Source: Pseudomonadota bacterium (GTDB taxonomy: Bacteria > Pseudomonadota > Gammaproteobacteria > Steroidobacterales > Steroidobacteraceae). From it: DNA of 10,137 bases. The stretch spans positions 1-10,137 of the forward strand of contig QGUX01000113.1 of assembly GCA_003242275.1 (NCBI GenBank), read 5' to 3'. Made by a program: the position numbers and the translations under genes. A model generated the notes under the pieces. It was not told where the DNA came from. It worked only from the letters and a program-made list of their open reading frames with translations, and ran no database searches. This document shows positions 1 through 7,962 of the stretch, one piece after another; the stretch's first letter is position 1; each line of letters opens with the position of its first letter.

Positions 1-73
1 TTCGTCTGTGTCCACTGGTAGCGCTCAGCACGACTGGTGGCACAGGAGTAGCGTTCTTGTTTTTTTTTTTTTT
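1..73. other. Unplaced, probably non-genomic leader with poly-T
   Basis: Bases 1-58 match nothing I recognise and continue no reading frame of the neighbouring gene; bases 60-73 are an uninterrupted T run, foreign to a sequence of about 70% GC. Because an Illumina P7-like sequence follows immediately, this stretch lies outside the adapter and is most likely library or read artefact rather than genome. I see no gene or site in it. Confidence 0.7.
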
Positions 74-136
74 AAAGAAAAAGACGGAATACGAATTTTG
101 GTCCGGTCCTGGGGGGCGGGGAGTTGTTAAAAGAAG
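74..136 (+). other. Degraded Illumina Nextera P7/i7/Read-2 adapter (contamination)
   Basis: Bases 74-97 align base by base, with about six mismatches, to the 24-nt Illumina P7 sequence (shared core AGACGG-ATACGA). Eight bases (98-105, ttggtccg) then sit where the i7 index belongs. Bases 106-120 resemble the Nextera Read-2 segment GTCTCGTGGGCTCGG with homopolymer-type errors, and 122-136 resemble the transposase mosaic end (AGATGTGTATAAGAGACAG), seen as AGTTGTTAAAAGAAG. Order and spacing are those of the full adapter. The mirror-image copy at the right end supports the reading. Confidence 0.85.
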
Positions 137-169
137 CCCGCCCCCGCCCCCCGGCCCGCCCCCCCCCGC
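137..169. other. Low-quality C/G homopolymer stretch at the adapter junction
   Basis: This is a run made almost only of C with single G breaks, including nine C in a row at 159-167. It lies between the adapter and the phosphatase gene, whose frame stays open through it as implausible Gly/Arg/Ala repeats with no stop codon. I read it as miscalled genomic sequence, so the phosphatase C-terminus cannot be read here. Confidence 0.6.
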
Positions 170-628
170 CTCGATCTTCCTGAACAGGCTGCGCACACCG
201 CGCTCGGCCAGGTCGATCACCTGCTCGAAGTGCTCGCGCCCGCCGTAGTACGGGTCGGGCACGATGAGGCTGTCCACCCCCTCGCACCACTCCAGGAACA
301 GCCGCGCGCGATGCTCGTGGCCGTGCGGGGCGATGGCGCGCAGGTCGTCCAGGTTTTCCTCGTCCATGGCCAGCAGCAGGTCGAAGCGGTGGAAGTCCTC
401 CCGCTGCACCTGCCGTGCGCGCAGGCCCGAGATGTCGTATCCGCGCGAGCGCGCGTGGCGGATGGCGCGCGCATCCGGCGGCTCGCCGATGTGGTAGCCG
501 GCGGTGCCGGCCGAATCGAAGCCGAGTTCAAGATGCGGCGCCTCGCGCGCCGCCAGGTGCCGCGCCACGCCCTCGACGGTGGGCGAGCGGCAGATGTTCC
601 CGAGGCAGACGAACAGGATATTCATCAT
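170..628 (-). CDS. Low-molecular-weight protein tyrosine phosphatase, C-terminus truncated
   Basis: Removes phosphate from protein tyrosines (or low-molecular-weight substrates) in the cytoplasm. Counting from the second ATG (625), residues 7-14 read CLGNICRS, the C-x5-R-S phosphate-binding loop with nucleophile Cys7 and Arg13, and residues 124-127 read DPYY, holding the general-acid Asp124 of the family. About 153 residues are readable against a usual 155-165, so only the last few residues and the stop are lost in the damaged end. Two adjacent ATG codons (628, 625) could start it; neither has a Shine-Dalgarno. The aguB stop lies only two codons upstream and in the same frame, so translation is probably coupled. 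Wzb-type partners (tyrosine kinase, capsule genes) are not in the window, so its physiological substrate is unknown. Arsenate reductase of this fold is less likely. Confidence 0.88.
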
Positions 629-634
629 CGACAG

Positions 635-1567
<933 letters not shown>

Positions 1568-1591
1568 CGCACCACGGTATCATGCGTTCCC

Positions 1592-1957
1592 GTGAGCAAT
1601 GCAGTGGCCCAATACTGGCGCCGGTACCGGGCGCTGCCGACGCTGCCCAGGGAACTGGTCACGCTCGGCCTGATGCTGCTGGTGGGGCTGACACTGCTGC
1701 CGCTGGCCATCTGGTTCGCGGGACAGGCCTTCCTCGGCGAATACGTGCGCGACCCTTCCGGCAGCCCCGTCGGCGGCTTCGGCAGCCTGTGGCTGGACTA
1801 CGCGCGGGGCATCCTCACCGGCTCCTTCGGGCACTGGGTGGCCTTCCTCGGCCCCTGGGTGCTGCTGATGGCCGCCAGGGGCATGCTGGCCCTGCGCCGG
1901 CACGAGCGGCGCACGGCCAGGCCCGTCGAACATGACATAAATCAACCACTTGCTTGA
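1592..1957 (+). CDS. Small two-TM inner-membrane protein, unknown function
   Basis: I do not recognise this 121-residue protein. It has a basic N-terminus (YWRRYRALPTLPR), a hydrophobic segment at about 22-44 (LGLMLLVGLTLLPLAIWF), a roughly 35-residue Gly/Ser/Asp-rich loop, a second segment at about 81-101 (HWVAFLGPWVLLMAARGML), and an Arg-rich tail. The positive-inside rule suggests both ends are cytoplasmic and the loop periplasmic. Start is the GTG at 1592, the first in-frame start consistent with aguB diverging at 1567; the much longer upstream open frame is only the antisense shadow of aguB and the phosphatase. No Shine-Dalgarno is visible, and a TATCAT at 1578-1583 hints at a leaderless transcript, although I see no matching -35. 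It is followed after 23 bp by another small gene on the same strand. Confidence 0.68.
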   Translation: MSNAVAQYWRRYRALPTLPRELVTLGLMLLVGLTLLPLAIWFAGQAFLGEYVRDPSGSPVGGFGSLWLDYARGILTGSFGHWVAFLGPWVLLMAARGMLALRRHERRTARPVEHDINQPLA

Positions 1958-1980
1958 CGCAGTCGACAGAAGCCCCCAAC

Positions 1981-2211
1981 ATGAGTCACATGGACGGAAG
2001 TTCCGACAAGGCCAAGGTGGATCCCGGCGATACCGCCCGCATCGACCGGCGCAAGTCCGTCCTCGCCCAGATCGAGGCAGCCCTGCTGGCCGACAAGCTG
2101 GCCATCGAGGAGCTCAGGGAGCGCGGCGGCGGCGATCCCTACAACACCGCCGCCACCGGCAGCGACCGCGTCGCCTCCTCCGGCGTCTGGAACGCCAGGC
2201 GTCCCCGCTGA
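1981..2211 (+). CDS. Small soluble protein, unknown function
   Basis: This is a 76-residue hydrophilic protein that I do not recognise. Residues 20-48 are rich in Arg, Glu, Ala and Leu (RIDRRKSVLAQIEAALLADK) and should form a helix, possibly a coiled coil. They are followed by GGGDPYNTAATGSD (49-62) and a basic tail ending RRPR. Short proteins with a helix and a DPYN-like tail occur as uncharacterised proteins in Proteobacteria, but that is recollection, not a match. I chose ATG 1981, which has a weak AGAAG eight bases upstream. A TTG at 1954, overlapping the stop of the preceding gene as TTGA, would add nine residues but has no Shine-Dalgarno. It converges on the three-TM gene ending at 2229. 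Confidence 0.62.
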   Translation: MSHMDGSSDKAKVDPGDTARIDRRKSVLAQIEAALLADKLAIEELRERGGGDPYNTAATGSDRVASSGVWNARRPR

Positions 2212-2216
2212 CCGGG

Positions 2217-2241
2217 CTGGCGGGGCCCTCAGTCCGGCCAG
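2217..2241. terminator. Candidate bidirectional hairpin at convergent junction
   Basis: CTGGCGG (2217-2223) can pair with CC-G-GCCAG (2234-2241) with one bulged G, seven base pairs. It lies in the 17-bp gap between two convergent genes and overlaps the stop codon of the minus-strand one (2229-2231). No T-run follows on either strand, so it may only be a weak or Rho-assisted terminator. Confidence 0.33.
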
Positions 2242-2516
2242 TAGTACCATCCCACCAGCAGCACCGCGGCCGCCGTCGCCAGGGCGGCGCCCGTGCGCCA
2301 TGAATGCCTTCTGATCTGGCCCACGAATGCGGCTACCGAAGTCGCGGTGAGAAGGACTGCCCAGGCAATGGCCGTCAGCAGGGGCCTGAACTCCCCGGAA
2401 AGGCGGTCGTGCAACTCCGGCAGCAGCAGGAACACCAACAATGTCATGATGAGGCCTGCCAGCAGTGCAACCGAGGAGCCCATGACGAAACCGATCAGTG
2501 CCGCAAGCGGTTGCAC
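2229..2516 (-). CDS. Small three-TM membrane protein, unknown function
   Basis: A 95-residue protein with three predicted membrane segments at about 4-32, 45-66 and 74-92, short charged connectors (PELHDRLSGEFRP and QIRRHSWRTG), and an aromatic end YYWPD. I do not recognise a family. The start is GTG 2516, fixed by a perfect AGGAGG (2526-2531) nine bases upstream. The longer open frame upstream is the antisense shadow of prc. Only 30 bp separate it from the divergent prc start, and its own Shine-Dalgarno sits in that gap, so its promoter must lie inside the prc coding region. The name-giving product may be an envelope accessory protein, but nothing beyond topology and neighbourhood to prc supports that. 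Confidence 0.72.
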   Translation of the reverse strand: MQPLAALIGFVMGSSVALLAGLIMTLLVFLLLPELHDRLSGEFRPLLTAIAWAVLLTATSVAAFVGQIRRHSWRTGAALATAAAVLLVGWYYWPD

Positions 2517-2539
2517 AACCCCTGCCCTCCTTCTAGCCT
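2511..2539 (+). promoter_or_regulatory. Weak candidate promoter for prc
   Basis: TTGCAC (2511-2516), 17 bp, then TAGCCT (2534-2539). The -35 is good (5 of 6) and the -10 poor (about 3 of 6). If real, transcription would begin within a few bases of the prc ATG at 2547, and the -35 would contain the start codon of the divergent gene. Confidence 0.27.
2526..2531 (-). promoter_or_regulatory. Perfect Shine-Dalgarno fixing GTG 2516
   Basis: The minus strand reads AGGAGG nine bases before GTG 2516. It is the strongest ribosome binding site in the window and decides the start of the three-TM gene against an otherwise open upstream frame. Confidence 0.75.
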
Positions 2540-2546
2540 CAGGAAC

Positions 2547-4736
2547 ATGACTGTAAACGAACTCACGCGGCGCGCGCGCCGCCCATTGGGCACGGTCGCC
2601 ATGTCGGCCCTGCTGGTGCTGTTGCTCATCGGCGCGGGCTCCACGGGCGCGCCCGCGGGCCAGGCACAGAGCCTGCTGCCCGAAGGCGCGCTGGCGCCGC
2701 CGGAACGCCAGGCGCGCACCGCCAAGCGCATCGGCAGCCTGCTGTCCACCGCGCACTACTCGCGCGCGGTCATCGACGACCGCATGTCGCAGCAGGTGTA
2801 CAAGCGCTACCTCGACTCCCTCGACAGCCAGCGCAGCTACTTCCTGGCCAGCGACGTGGCCGAGTTCGACCAGTGGAAGCTGGCCTTCGACGACATGATC
2901 CGCACCGGCAACGTCGAGCCGGCGTTCGTCATGTACGCGCGCCTGCAGCAGCGCAACCGCGAGCGCGTGGAGTATGCCCTGAAGCTGCTGGAAACGCCGC
3001 CGGATTTCACGCTGAAGGAATCCTTCGAGTTCGACCGCAAGAACGCCCCCTGGCCCTCCAGCACGGCCGAGCTCGACGAGCTGTGGCGCAAGCGCGTGAA
3101 GAACGACGCGCTGTCGCTGGCGCTGGCCGGCAAGGAGTGGCCGGAGATCGCCGAGACGCTGAGGAAACGCTACGAGCGGGTGTTGAAGCGCGCCAGCCAG
3201 GTCACCGCCGACGAGGTGTTCGAGATCCTGATGAACGCCTACGCGCGCAGCTTCGACCCGCACTCGAGCTACTTCTCGCCGCGCAACTCCGAGGAGTACC
3301 GCATCGAGATGAGCCTGTCGTACGAGGGCATCGGCGCCACGCTGCAGTCCGAGGACGACTATGCCAGCATCGTCAACCTGATCCCGGGCGGCCCGGCCGC
3401 CGCGGCTGGCACGCTGGGCATCAACGACCGCATCACGGCCATCGCGCAGGGCGACGGCGAGTTCCAGGATGTGATCGGCTGGCGCCTGGACGACGTGGTG
3501 GACCTGATCCGCGGCAAGGGCGGCACGGTGGTGCGGCTGCAGATCCTGCCGGCCGGCGCCGCGCCCGGCTCGCCGGAGAAGATCGTCGAGATCACCCGCG
3601 GCAAGGTCACGCTCGAGAACAAGGCCTCCAAGAAGGAGCTGCGCAAGGTCACGCGCAACGGCCGGGAGCTGAAGATCGGCGTGATCAACGTGCCCGCGTT
3701 CTACCGCGACGTGGATGCCGAGGCGCTCAACGAGAAGGACTTCCGCTCCACCACGCGCGACGTGGAGAACCTGCTGGCCGAGCTGCAGCAGGAAGGCCCC
3801 ATCGACGGCCTGATCCTCGACCTGCGCGGGGACGGCGGCGGCTTCCTGCCCGAGGCCACGGCGCTGACCGGCCTGTTCATCGACCGCGGCCCGGTGGTGC
3901 AGCTCAAGCACTACACCGGCCAGATCGAGGTGCTGGACGATCCGCGCCCCGGCACGGTGTATGACGGTCCGCTGGTGGTGCTGATCGACCGTTACAGCGC
4001 CTCGGCCTCCGAGATCTTCGCCGGCGCCATCCAGGACTACGGCCGCGGCCTGGTGATCGGCCAGAGGAGCTTCGGCAAGGGCACGGTGCAGAACCTGATC
4101 CCGCTGGACCGCTGGAGCAACAAGCCCGTGGAGGGGCAGCTCACGCTGACCATCGGCAAGTTCTACCGCGTCACCGGCGAGAGCACGCAGCACCGCGGCG
4201 TGGAGCCGGACATCGAGCTGCCCTCGGCCATCAGCATCGAGGAAGTCGGCGAGAGCGCGCTGGAGGCGGCGCTGCCCTGGGACCGCATCCAGCCGGCCAA
4301 CTTCCGCCGCGTCAGCTTCACCAGCACCGCACCGCCGGCCGCCGAGCTGGCGCGCGTGGAAGCCGAGCGTGTCCGCAATGATCCGGACTTCACCTGGCTG
4401 CTGGAGAGCATCGCCGCCAACGAAGTGCTGCGCGGCCAGAAGTCGCTGTCGCTGAACCTCGAGGAACGCAAGGCCGAGCGCGAGCGGCTGGACGCCGAGC
4501 GCCTGGCGCGCGAGAACAAGCGCCGCAAGGCGAAGAACCTGCCCCCCTTCGCCTCGCTCGAGGAGCTGGAGAAGGCCAGCCAGGACGAGGCCAACAAGGT
4601 GCCGGACATCCTGCTCGACCGCACCACCGAGATCATGGCGGACATCGTGGTGGGCCTGCCGGCGAACCCGCCCTCGGCCGTGGCGCGCAAGCAGCCGGAA
4701 GCCGCCACCGTCGAACGCGAGTCCGCGCAGCGCTGA
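2547..4736 (+). CDS. prc: Tail-specific protease Prc (C-terminal processing peptidase, S41)
   Basis: Periplasmic serine protease that degrades proteins with non-polar C-termini and processes envelope proteins, in other bacteria affecting peptidoglycan endopeptidases. The 729-residue protein starts with a basic n-region (TRRARRP), a hydrophobic core (about 16-32) and a likely signal-peptidase site near GQA-Q (about 40). The N-terminal helical domain runs to about 250, PDZ about 255-350, and the S41 core about 375-560 with LILDLRGDGGG (422-432). Catalytic residues are visible with E. coli spacing: Ser486 in YSASASEIF, Asp497 in QDYG and Lys511 in FGKGTVQ (11 and 25 apart). A C-terminal domain rich in charged helices follows (about 570-705). 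Length is near the 680-730 usual for Prc. ATG 2547 is preferred because it supplies the basic n-region; ATG 2601 would keep only the hydrophobic core. The Shine-Dalgarno (AGGA) is very close to the ATG. Confidence 0.96.
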   Translation: MTVNELTRRARRPLGTVAMSALLVLLLIGAGSTGAPAGQAQSLLPEGALAPPERQARTAKRIGSLLSTAHYSRAVIDDRMSQQVYKRYLDSLDSQRSYFLASDVAEFDQWKLAFDDMIRTGNVEPAFVMYARLQQRNRERVEYALKLLETPPDFTLKESFEFDRKNAPWPSSTAELDELWRKRVKNDALSLALAGKEWPEIAETLRKRYERVLKRASQVTADEVFEILMNAYARSFDPHSSYFSPRNSEEYRIEMSLSYEGIGATLQSEDDYASIVNLIPGGPAAAAGTLGINDRITAIAQGDGEFQDVIGWRLDDVVDLIRGKGGTVVRLQILPAGAAPGSPEKIVEITRGKVTLENKASKKELRKVTRNGRELKIGVINVPAFYRDVDAEALNEKDFRSTTRDVENLLAELQQEGPIDGLILDLRGDGGGFLPEATALTGLFIDRGPVVQLKHYTGQIEVLDDPRPGTVYDGPLVVLIDRYSASASEIFAGAIQDYGRGLVIGQRSFGKGTVQNLIPLDRWSNKPVEGQLTLTIGKFYRVTGESTQHRGVEPDIELPSAISIEEVGESALEAALPWDRIQPANFRRVSFTSTAPPAAELARVEAERVRNDPDFTWLLESIAANEVLRGQKSLSLNLEERKAERERLDAERLARENKRRKAKNLPPFASLEELEKASQDEANKVPDILLDRTTEIMADIVVGLPANPPSAVARKQPEAATVERESAQR

Positions 4737-4772
4737 GGGCAGGCGCGGCATCGGCCGCAGGGAATCCCGGAC

Positions 4773-4794
4773 GGCGGCCGCAGGCGCGGCCGCC
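4773..4794. terminator. Perfect 9-bp hairpin between convergent prc and coiled-coil gene
   Basis: GGCGGCCGC (4773-4781) and GCGGCCGCC (4786-4794) form a perfect stem with loop AGGC. It ends immediately before the TAG (4795-4797) of the minus-strand gene and 37 bp after the prc stop. There is no T-tract in either direction. Position and strength suggest a bidirectional transcription stop or 3'-end-stabilising hairpin. Confidence 0.5.
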
Positions 4795-5862
4795 CTACTC
4801 TTCGGTGTTGTAGAACAGCCCGGAGACGCCCCAGAGGTCCTGCCCGAGCAGGTCCCAGTGCATCTGCTGGCCGCGCGGCAGGCCCGAGCGCAAGCCGTGG
4901 TAGACCGACTCGTCGCGCGGCAGCGTCTCACCCGGCAGCCGGTACTGCGCATGCGCGGCCAGATGGTCGGCGAGGCGGCGCGCCTCGGTGGCCAGTCCCT
5001 GCGGATTGCCGGTCAGCGCCGCGCGTGCCCGCGCGATCTCCTGCATCGATGCCATGGCGTGCTCGGGCGTGCCCTCCATCAGCGGCTCCGAACGCGACAT
5101 GGCCTCGATCATGCGCCGGACCAGGGTGTGCGGCGTGATGCGCAGCGCCAGCACCTGCGCGGCCGCGATGATGGTCAGGTTCAGCATGCGGCGCGCGTCG
5201 AGCGACAGGCCCGGGTACCGGGCTCCCCCCGCCTCCTCGAGCTTCACCAGCTGGGCGCGCGCCTCCTCCAGTTCCTGTTCGGTGGAGGCGGCCTCCGCCT
5301 CGATGGCGGCGCGCTGGCGCAGCAGCTCGCGGCGGCGGAAGTAGTGCCACCAGCGCTGCGAGGCGGCCAGCGCGGCCTGCACCGCCGACAGCCGTGCGCG
5401 CACGTCCCCGGCGGCGCGCTCGGCGCGCGCCGCGGCGGCCCGCGCGCCCTGCTGTCGCTCGAAGAGCTGGCGGTTGAGGTCCGCCAGGAACTGCTTGCGC
5501 TCGCGCTCCTCGCGCGCCTTCGCCAGCTCGCGCACCAGCGCGGCGATCTGGTTGTGGCCGGTCTCCCACAGTTCGCGCAGCTGGTAGTGCACCAGGCAGT
5601 GCAGGCCGCTGACCGGCTGGCCGAGGAAGGCCTCCAGGCGCTGCAGCTGCTCGCGCACGCGTGCCGTGGCGGCCTCCTGCAGCTTGATGCGGTCCTTCAG
5701 GCGGTGGACTTCGTCCTGGGTCTCGGCAAGGGTCTTCTTCAGCTCGGCGCGGTTCCGGAAGAGCTGAATGAGACGCTCATCCTCGGGCGCTTCCGGGTGC
5801 TCGAATTTCACCCGGGTACGCAGGAGCTTTCCAAACCAGTTGGAGTAGTCCGACGAAAGCAA
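4795..5862 (-). CDS. Coiled-coil protein of unknown function, third gene of the orn operon
   Basis: A 355-residue, very charged protein with no signal peptide or clear membrane segment, so probably cytoplasmic. Long heptad-like helices are predicted at about 35-80 (FRNRAELKKTLAETQDEVHR) and 105-212, rich in Glu, Arg, Ala and Gln. A Trp/Arg patch (RWWHYFRRREL, 170-180) breaks the second. Between them lies a compact segment with LHCLVHYQLRELW (87-99). The C-terminal third (about 220-355) looks globular and ends in DLWGVSGLFYNTEE. I do not recognise the family. The start is TTG 5862: GAAGGGA (5873-5879) lies about ten bases upstream and overlaps the stop of the preceding gene, and no ATG occurs in frame before residue 226. 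It lies 15 bp after the DUF1249 gene and is presumably cotranscribed with orn. A structural or scaffold role is only an inference from the coiled coils. Confidence 0.8.
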   Translation of the reverse strand: MLSSDYSNWFGKLLRTRVKFEHPEAPEDERLIQLFRNRAELKKTLAETQDEVHRLKDRIKLQEAATARVREQLQRLEAFLGQPVSGLHCLVHYQLRELWETGHNQIAALVRELAKAREERERKQFLADLNRQLFERQQGARAAAARAERAAGDVRARLSAVQAALAASQRWWHYFRRRELLRQRAAIEAEAASTEQELEEARAQLVKLEEAGGARYPGLSLDARRMLNLTIIAAAQVLALRITPHTLVRRMIEAMSRSEPLMEGTPEHAMASMQEIARARAALTGNPQGLATEARRLADHLAAHAQYRLPGETLPRDESVYHGLRSGLPRGQQMHWDLLGQDLWGVSGLFYNTEE

Positions 5863-5877
5863 GCGGGATGTGTCCCT

Positions 5878-6357
5878 TCAGGCCAGGCTGTGTCCCAGGT
5901 CCAGGCAGTATTCCAGCCACTTGTTTAACATGTTGTTGTACAGCCAGCGCTGCTGCAGTTCACGCTCTGCCTGCAGCGGGTGGCTGGAAACCGGTTCCGG
6001 CTGGTCGGCCGGCCAATGCTGCGCCTGCGCCATGCGGGCGTCGGTGTAGACCCGGATGCGCACGTCCGGATATGTGAGGAAGGTCTCAAGTCCCGGCCCC
6101 ACCGCCGCGGGGTCGTGGAACAGGTGGGTCAGGGCGAGGGTGGTGGTGTACGGGCACTGCTCCATCACCGTGAGCTTCAGGTCGCACCCCCCGGCCACCC
6201 GCGAGATGCGCTCGCCGGTGAGCTTCGCCGGGTCGCCGGCAAGCCGGGTCAGGCGGATGTAATTGCTCTCGTACAGCGACATCAGCGCGGCGAAGCCGCG
6301 CGGGCGTGCGCGCCAGCTCGCCGGCAGCAGCGCCTCGTTGCCCGCCGGGAAGCTCAC
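5878..6357 (-). CDS. DUF1249 family (YqiB-like) protein
   Basis: A 159-residue cytoplasmic protein resembling E. coli YqiB and the DUF1249 family, whose biochemical role is not established. Matching landmarks are an N-terminal [15 protein letters not shown] (25-39), [12 protein letters not shown] (68-79), [16 protein letters not shown] (97-112) and a C-terminal [11 protein letters not shown] (145-155), in the same order as in YqiB. The start GTG at 6357 overlaps the orn stop as GTGA, a classic coupling; no separate Shine-Dalgarno is seen. The frame stays open far upstream, but that part is the out-of-frame shadow of orn. The first 20 or so residues before LMSLYES are longer than in E. coli YqiB. 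Its tight link to orn suggests a role in RNA turnover or merely shared growth control; the sequence does not decide. Confidence 0.85.
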   Translation of the reverse strand: MSFPAGNEALLPASWRARPRGFAALMSLYESNYIRLTRLAGDPAKLTGERISRVAGGCDLKLTVMEQCPYTTTLALTHLFHDPAAVGPGLETFLTYPDVRIRVYTDARMAQAQHWPADQPEPVSSHPLQAERELQQRWLYNNMLNKWLEYCLDLGHSLA

Positions 6358-6923
6358 GCCACCACCGCGGGAGCCTGGGCGGCCTCGATGAACAGCTTCT
6401 GCCGGTAGAAGGCCAGCTCGCGGATCGAGTCGTGGATGTCGGCCAGCGCCAGGTGCGCGGCCTGCTTCTCGAAGCCGGCGGCGAGCTGCGGCGCCCAGCG
6501 CCGCGCCAGCTCCTTGAGCGTGCTGACATCGAGGTTCCGGTAGTGGAAGTAGCGCTCCAGCTGCGGCATCAGCCGCGCGAGGAAGCGCCGGTCCTGGCAG
6601 ATGCTGTTGCCGCACATCGGCGAGACGCCGCCCGGCACCCACCGCCGCAGGAACTCCAGCGTGGCGGCCTCGGCCTCGGCCAGCGTCACGCGGCTCTCGC
6701 GCACGCGCGCGATCAGGCCGCTGGCGGTGTGCTGGCGCGTGTTCCATTCATCCATGCCGGCGAGCACCTCCTCGCTGGCATGGATCGCGAAAACCGGTCC
6801 CTCGGCGAGCACGCGCAGCTGCGCATCCGTGACCACGGTGGCGATCTCGATGATCGTGTCCACTTCCGGCTTCAGGCCGGTCATTTCCAGATCGATCCAG
6901 ATCAGGTTGTCGCGATTCTGCAC
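6354..6923 (-). CDS. orn: Oligoribonuclease (DEDDh 3'-5' exoribonuclease)
   Basis: Degrades two- to few-nucleotide RNAs, including pGpG from cyclic-di-GMP breakdown, to mononucleotides, finishing RNA decay in the cytoplasm. The 189-residue length is close to E. coli Orn (181). All DEDDh metal ligands and the catalytic His are present: Asp11 and Glu13 in IDLEMTGL, Asp111 in [10 protein letters not shown], His157 and Asp162 in [11 protein letters not shown]. The start is GTG 6923 with GAGG five bases upstream. First gene of an operon with the DUF1249 protein (4-bp overlap) and the coiled-coil protein. Divergent from rsgA with a 41-bp gap, an arrangement also known in E. coli. A sigma-70-like promoter (ATGACT, 17 bp, TAGAAT) lies at 6953-6981. 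Confidence 0.97.
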   Translation of the reverse strand: MQNRDNLIWIDLEMTGLKPEVDTIIEIATVVTDAQLRVLAEGPVFAIHASEEVLAGMDEWNTRQHTASGLIARVRESRVTLAEAEAATLEFLRRWVPGGVSPMCGNSICQDRRFLARLMPQLERYFHYRNLDVSTLKELARRWAPQLAAGFEKQAAHLALADIHDSIRELAFYRQKLFIEAAQAPAVVA

Positions 6924-6952
6924 GGATACCTCGGGGAAACGCGGTCTGTGGC

Positions 6953-6981
6953 ATTCTAGGGTTCGTGATCGCCGAAGTCAT
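6953..6981 (-). promoter_or_regulatory. Candidate sigma-70 promoter of the orn operon
   Basis: On the minus strand ATGACT (6981-6976; 4 of 6 to TTGACA), a 17-bp spacer and TAGAAT (6958-6953; 5 of 6 to TATAAT). The predicted start near 6946 gives a leader of about 23 nt containing the GAGG of orn. The -35 lies inside the first codons of the divergent rsgA. Confidence 0.55.
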
Positions 6982-7912
6982 CGCCACCTACGGACGGCAT
7001 CTCCTGCTGCGTGACGCAGTCGGCACACGATACAAGGCCCGTCCCGTCGGGCGGAAGCTCGAAATCGTCTGTGGCGATCGGGTAGAATGTGAACTGATCA
7101 AGGGTGAAGTGCTGGTGCGCTCCATCCTGCCGCGCGCCACCTTCCTCCGCCGCACCAACCTGCGCGGGCGCAGCGAGCCCTTCGCCGCCAACCTCACGCA
7201 GATCGCCGTGGTGCTGGCGCCGCGCCCCGATCCCGACCTGTTCCTGCTCGACCGCTACCTCGCCGCGGCCGAATGCGCGGGACTGGCCGGCCTCATCGTC
7301 GCCAACAAGAACGACCTGCCCGGCACCTCCGCACTGCTCGAGTCGCTCGAGGCGCACGCCAGGCTCGGTTACCGCATCGTCAGCATCACCACGCGTGCGC
7401 ACGAAGGCCGCGACGCGGCCGCGGGCATCGGGCCGCTGCGCGAGGCGCTGCGCGATGCCACCACCATCCTGGTCGGCCAGTCGGGCGTGGGCAAGTCCTC
7501 GCTGACGCGCATGCTGTGCCCCGACGCGGCCGACATCGCCATTGGCGAGCTGGTGCGCGAGGAGGAAGGCCGCCATACCACCACGGCCTCGCACCTGTAC
7601 GACTGCGAGGGCGGCGGACGCCTGATGGACTCTCCCGGCGTGCGCGACTTCGCGCCCGCCATCGACGACCTCGAACCCGCGACGCTCGGGTTCCGCGAGG
7701 TGGCGCAGCTTGCGCCCGGCTGCCGCTTCCTCGACTGCCAGCACCTCGCCGAACCGGGCTGCGCGATCCGCGATGCCGTCGCCTCCGGCGGCATGGACGC
7801 GCGCCGCTACGAGAGCTATCGCCGCCTGCGCCGGTTGTACGAGGAGCTGTGGCAGCAGCGTCCGCCGCATGAGCGCGCCGCGCGCGCGCGCCTCACGCAC
7901 CGGCCGGCCTGA
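6965..7912 (+). CDS. rsgA: Ribosome small-subunit assembly GTPase RsgA (YjeQ)
   Basis: Binds the 30S subunit late in assembly and hydrolyses GTP when the subunit is mature. The 315-residue protein has the family order: OB-fold (about 1-68), circularly permuted GTPase with NKND (114-117, G4) before GQSGVGKSS (171-179, G1), a switch-I block RHTTTA (203-208) and DSPG (222-225, G3), then the C-terminal zinc site with Cys253, Cys258, His260 and Cys266. The E. coli protein is about 35 residues longer, mainly at the N-terminus. The start GTG 6965 has a close AGGG (6958-6961); there is no better upstream start because the orn leader lies there. Divergent from orn, convergent with rnk. Confidence 0.97.
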   Translation: MIAEVIATYGRHLLLRDAVGTRYKARPVGRKLEIVCGDRVECELIKGEVLVRSILPRATFLRRTNLRGRSEPFAANLTQIAVVLAPRPDPDLFLLDRYLAAAECAGLAGLIVANKNDLPGTSALLESLEAHARLGYRIVSITTRAHEGRDAAAGIGPLREALRDATTILVGQSGVGKSSLTRMLCPDAADIAIGELVREEEGRHTTTASHLYDCEGGGRLMDSPGVRDFAPAIDDLEPATLGFREVAQLAPGCRFLDCQHLAEPGCAIRDAVASGGMDARRYESYRRLRRLYEELWQQRPPHERAARARLTHRPA

Positions 7913-7935
7913 ACTTCATCGCGCCCGTGCCGGTC

Positions 7936-7955
7936 GCGCCCGGGGCGGAGGGCGC
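7936..7955. terminator. Hairpin downstream of rsgA
   Basis: GCGCCC (7936-7941) pairs with GGGCGC (7950-7955) over an 8-nt loop. It is the first of two hairpins in the rsgA/rnk convergent gap. No T-tract follows. Confidence 0.35.
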
Positions 7956-7962
7956 CCGCTCC

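Noticed and set aside
60..73. Poly-T as a terminator T-tract
   Set aside because: It is outside the Nextera adapter and has no stem upstream; artefact.
2547..2600. Twin-arginine signal in the Prc N-terminus
   Set aside because: RRARR is followed by P-L-G and lacks the S/T-RR-x-F-L-K pattern; an ordinary Sec signal peptide with a basic n-region is more likely.
2517..4952. Very long minus-strand open frame across all of prc
   Set aside because: It is antisense to a protease with complete catalytic residues; GC-rich codon bias removes stops from this antisense frame. Only its last 95 codons (2229-2516) are a real gene with a Shine-Dalgarno.
6956..7900. Minus-strand open frame over rsgA
   Set aside because: Antisense shadow; the plus strand encodes a full RsgA with all motifs.
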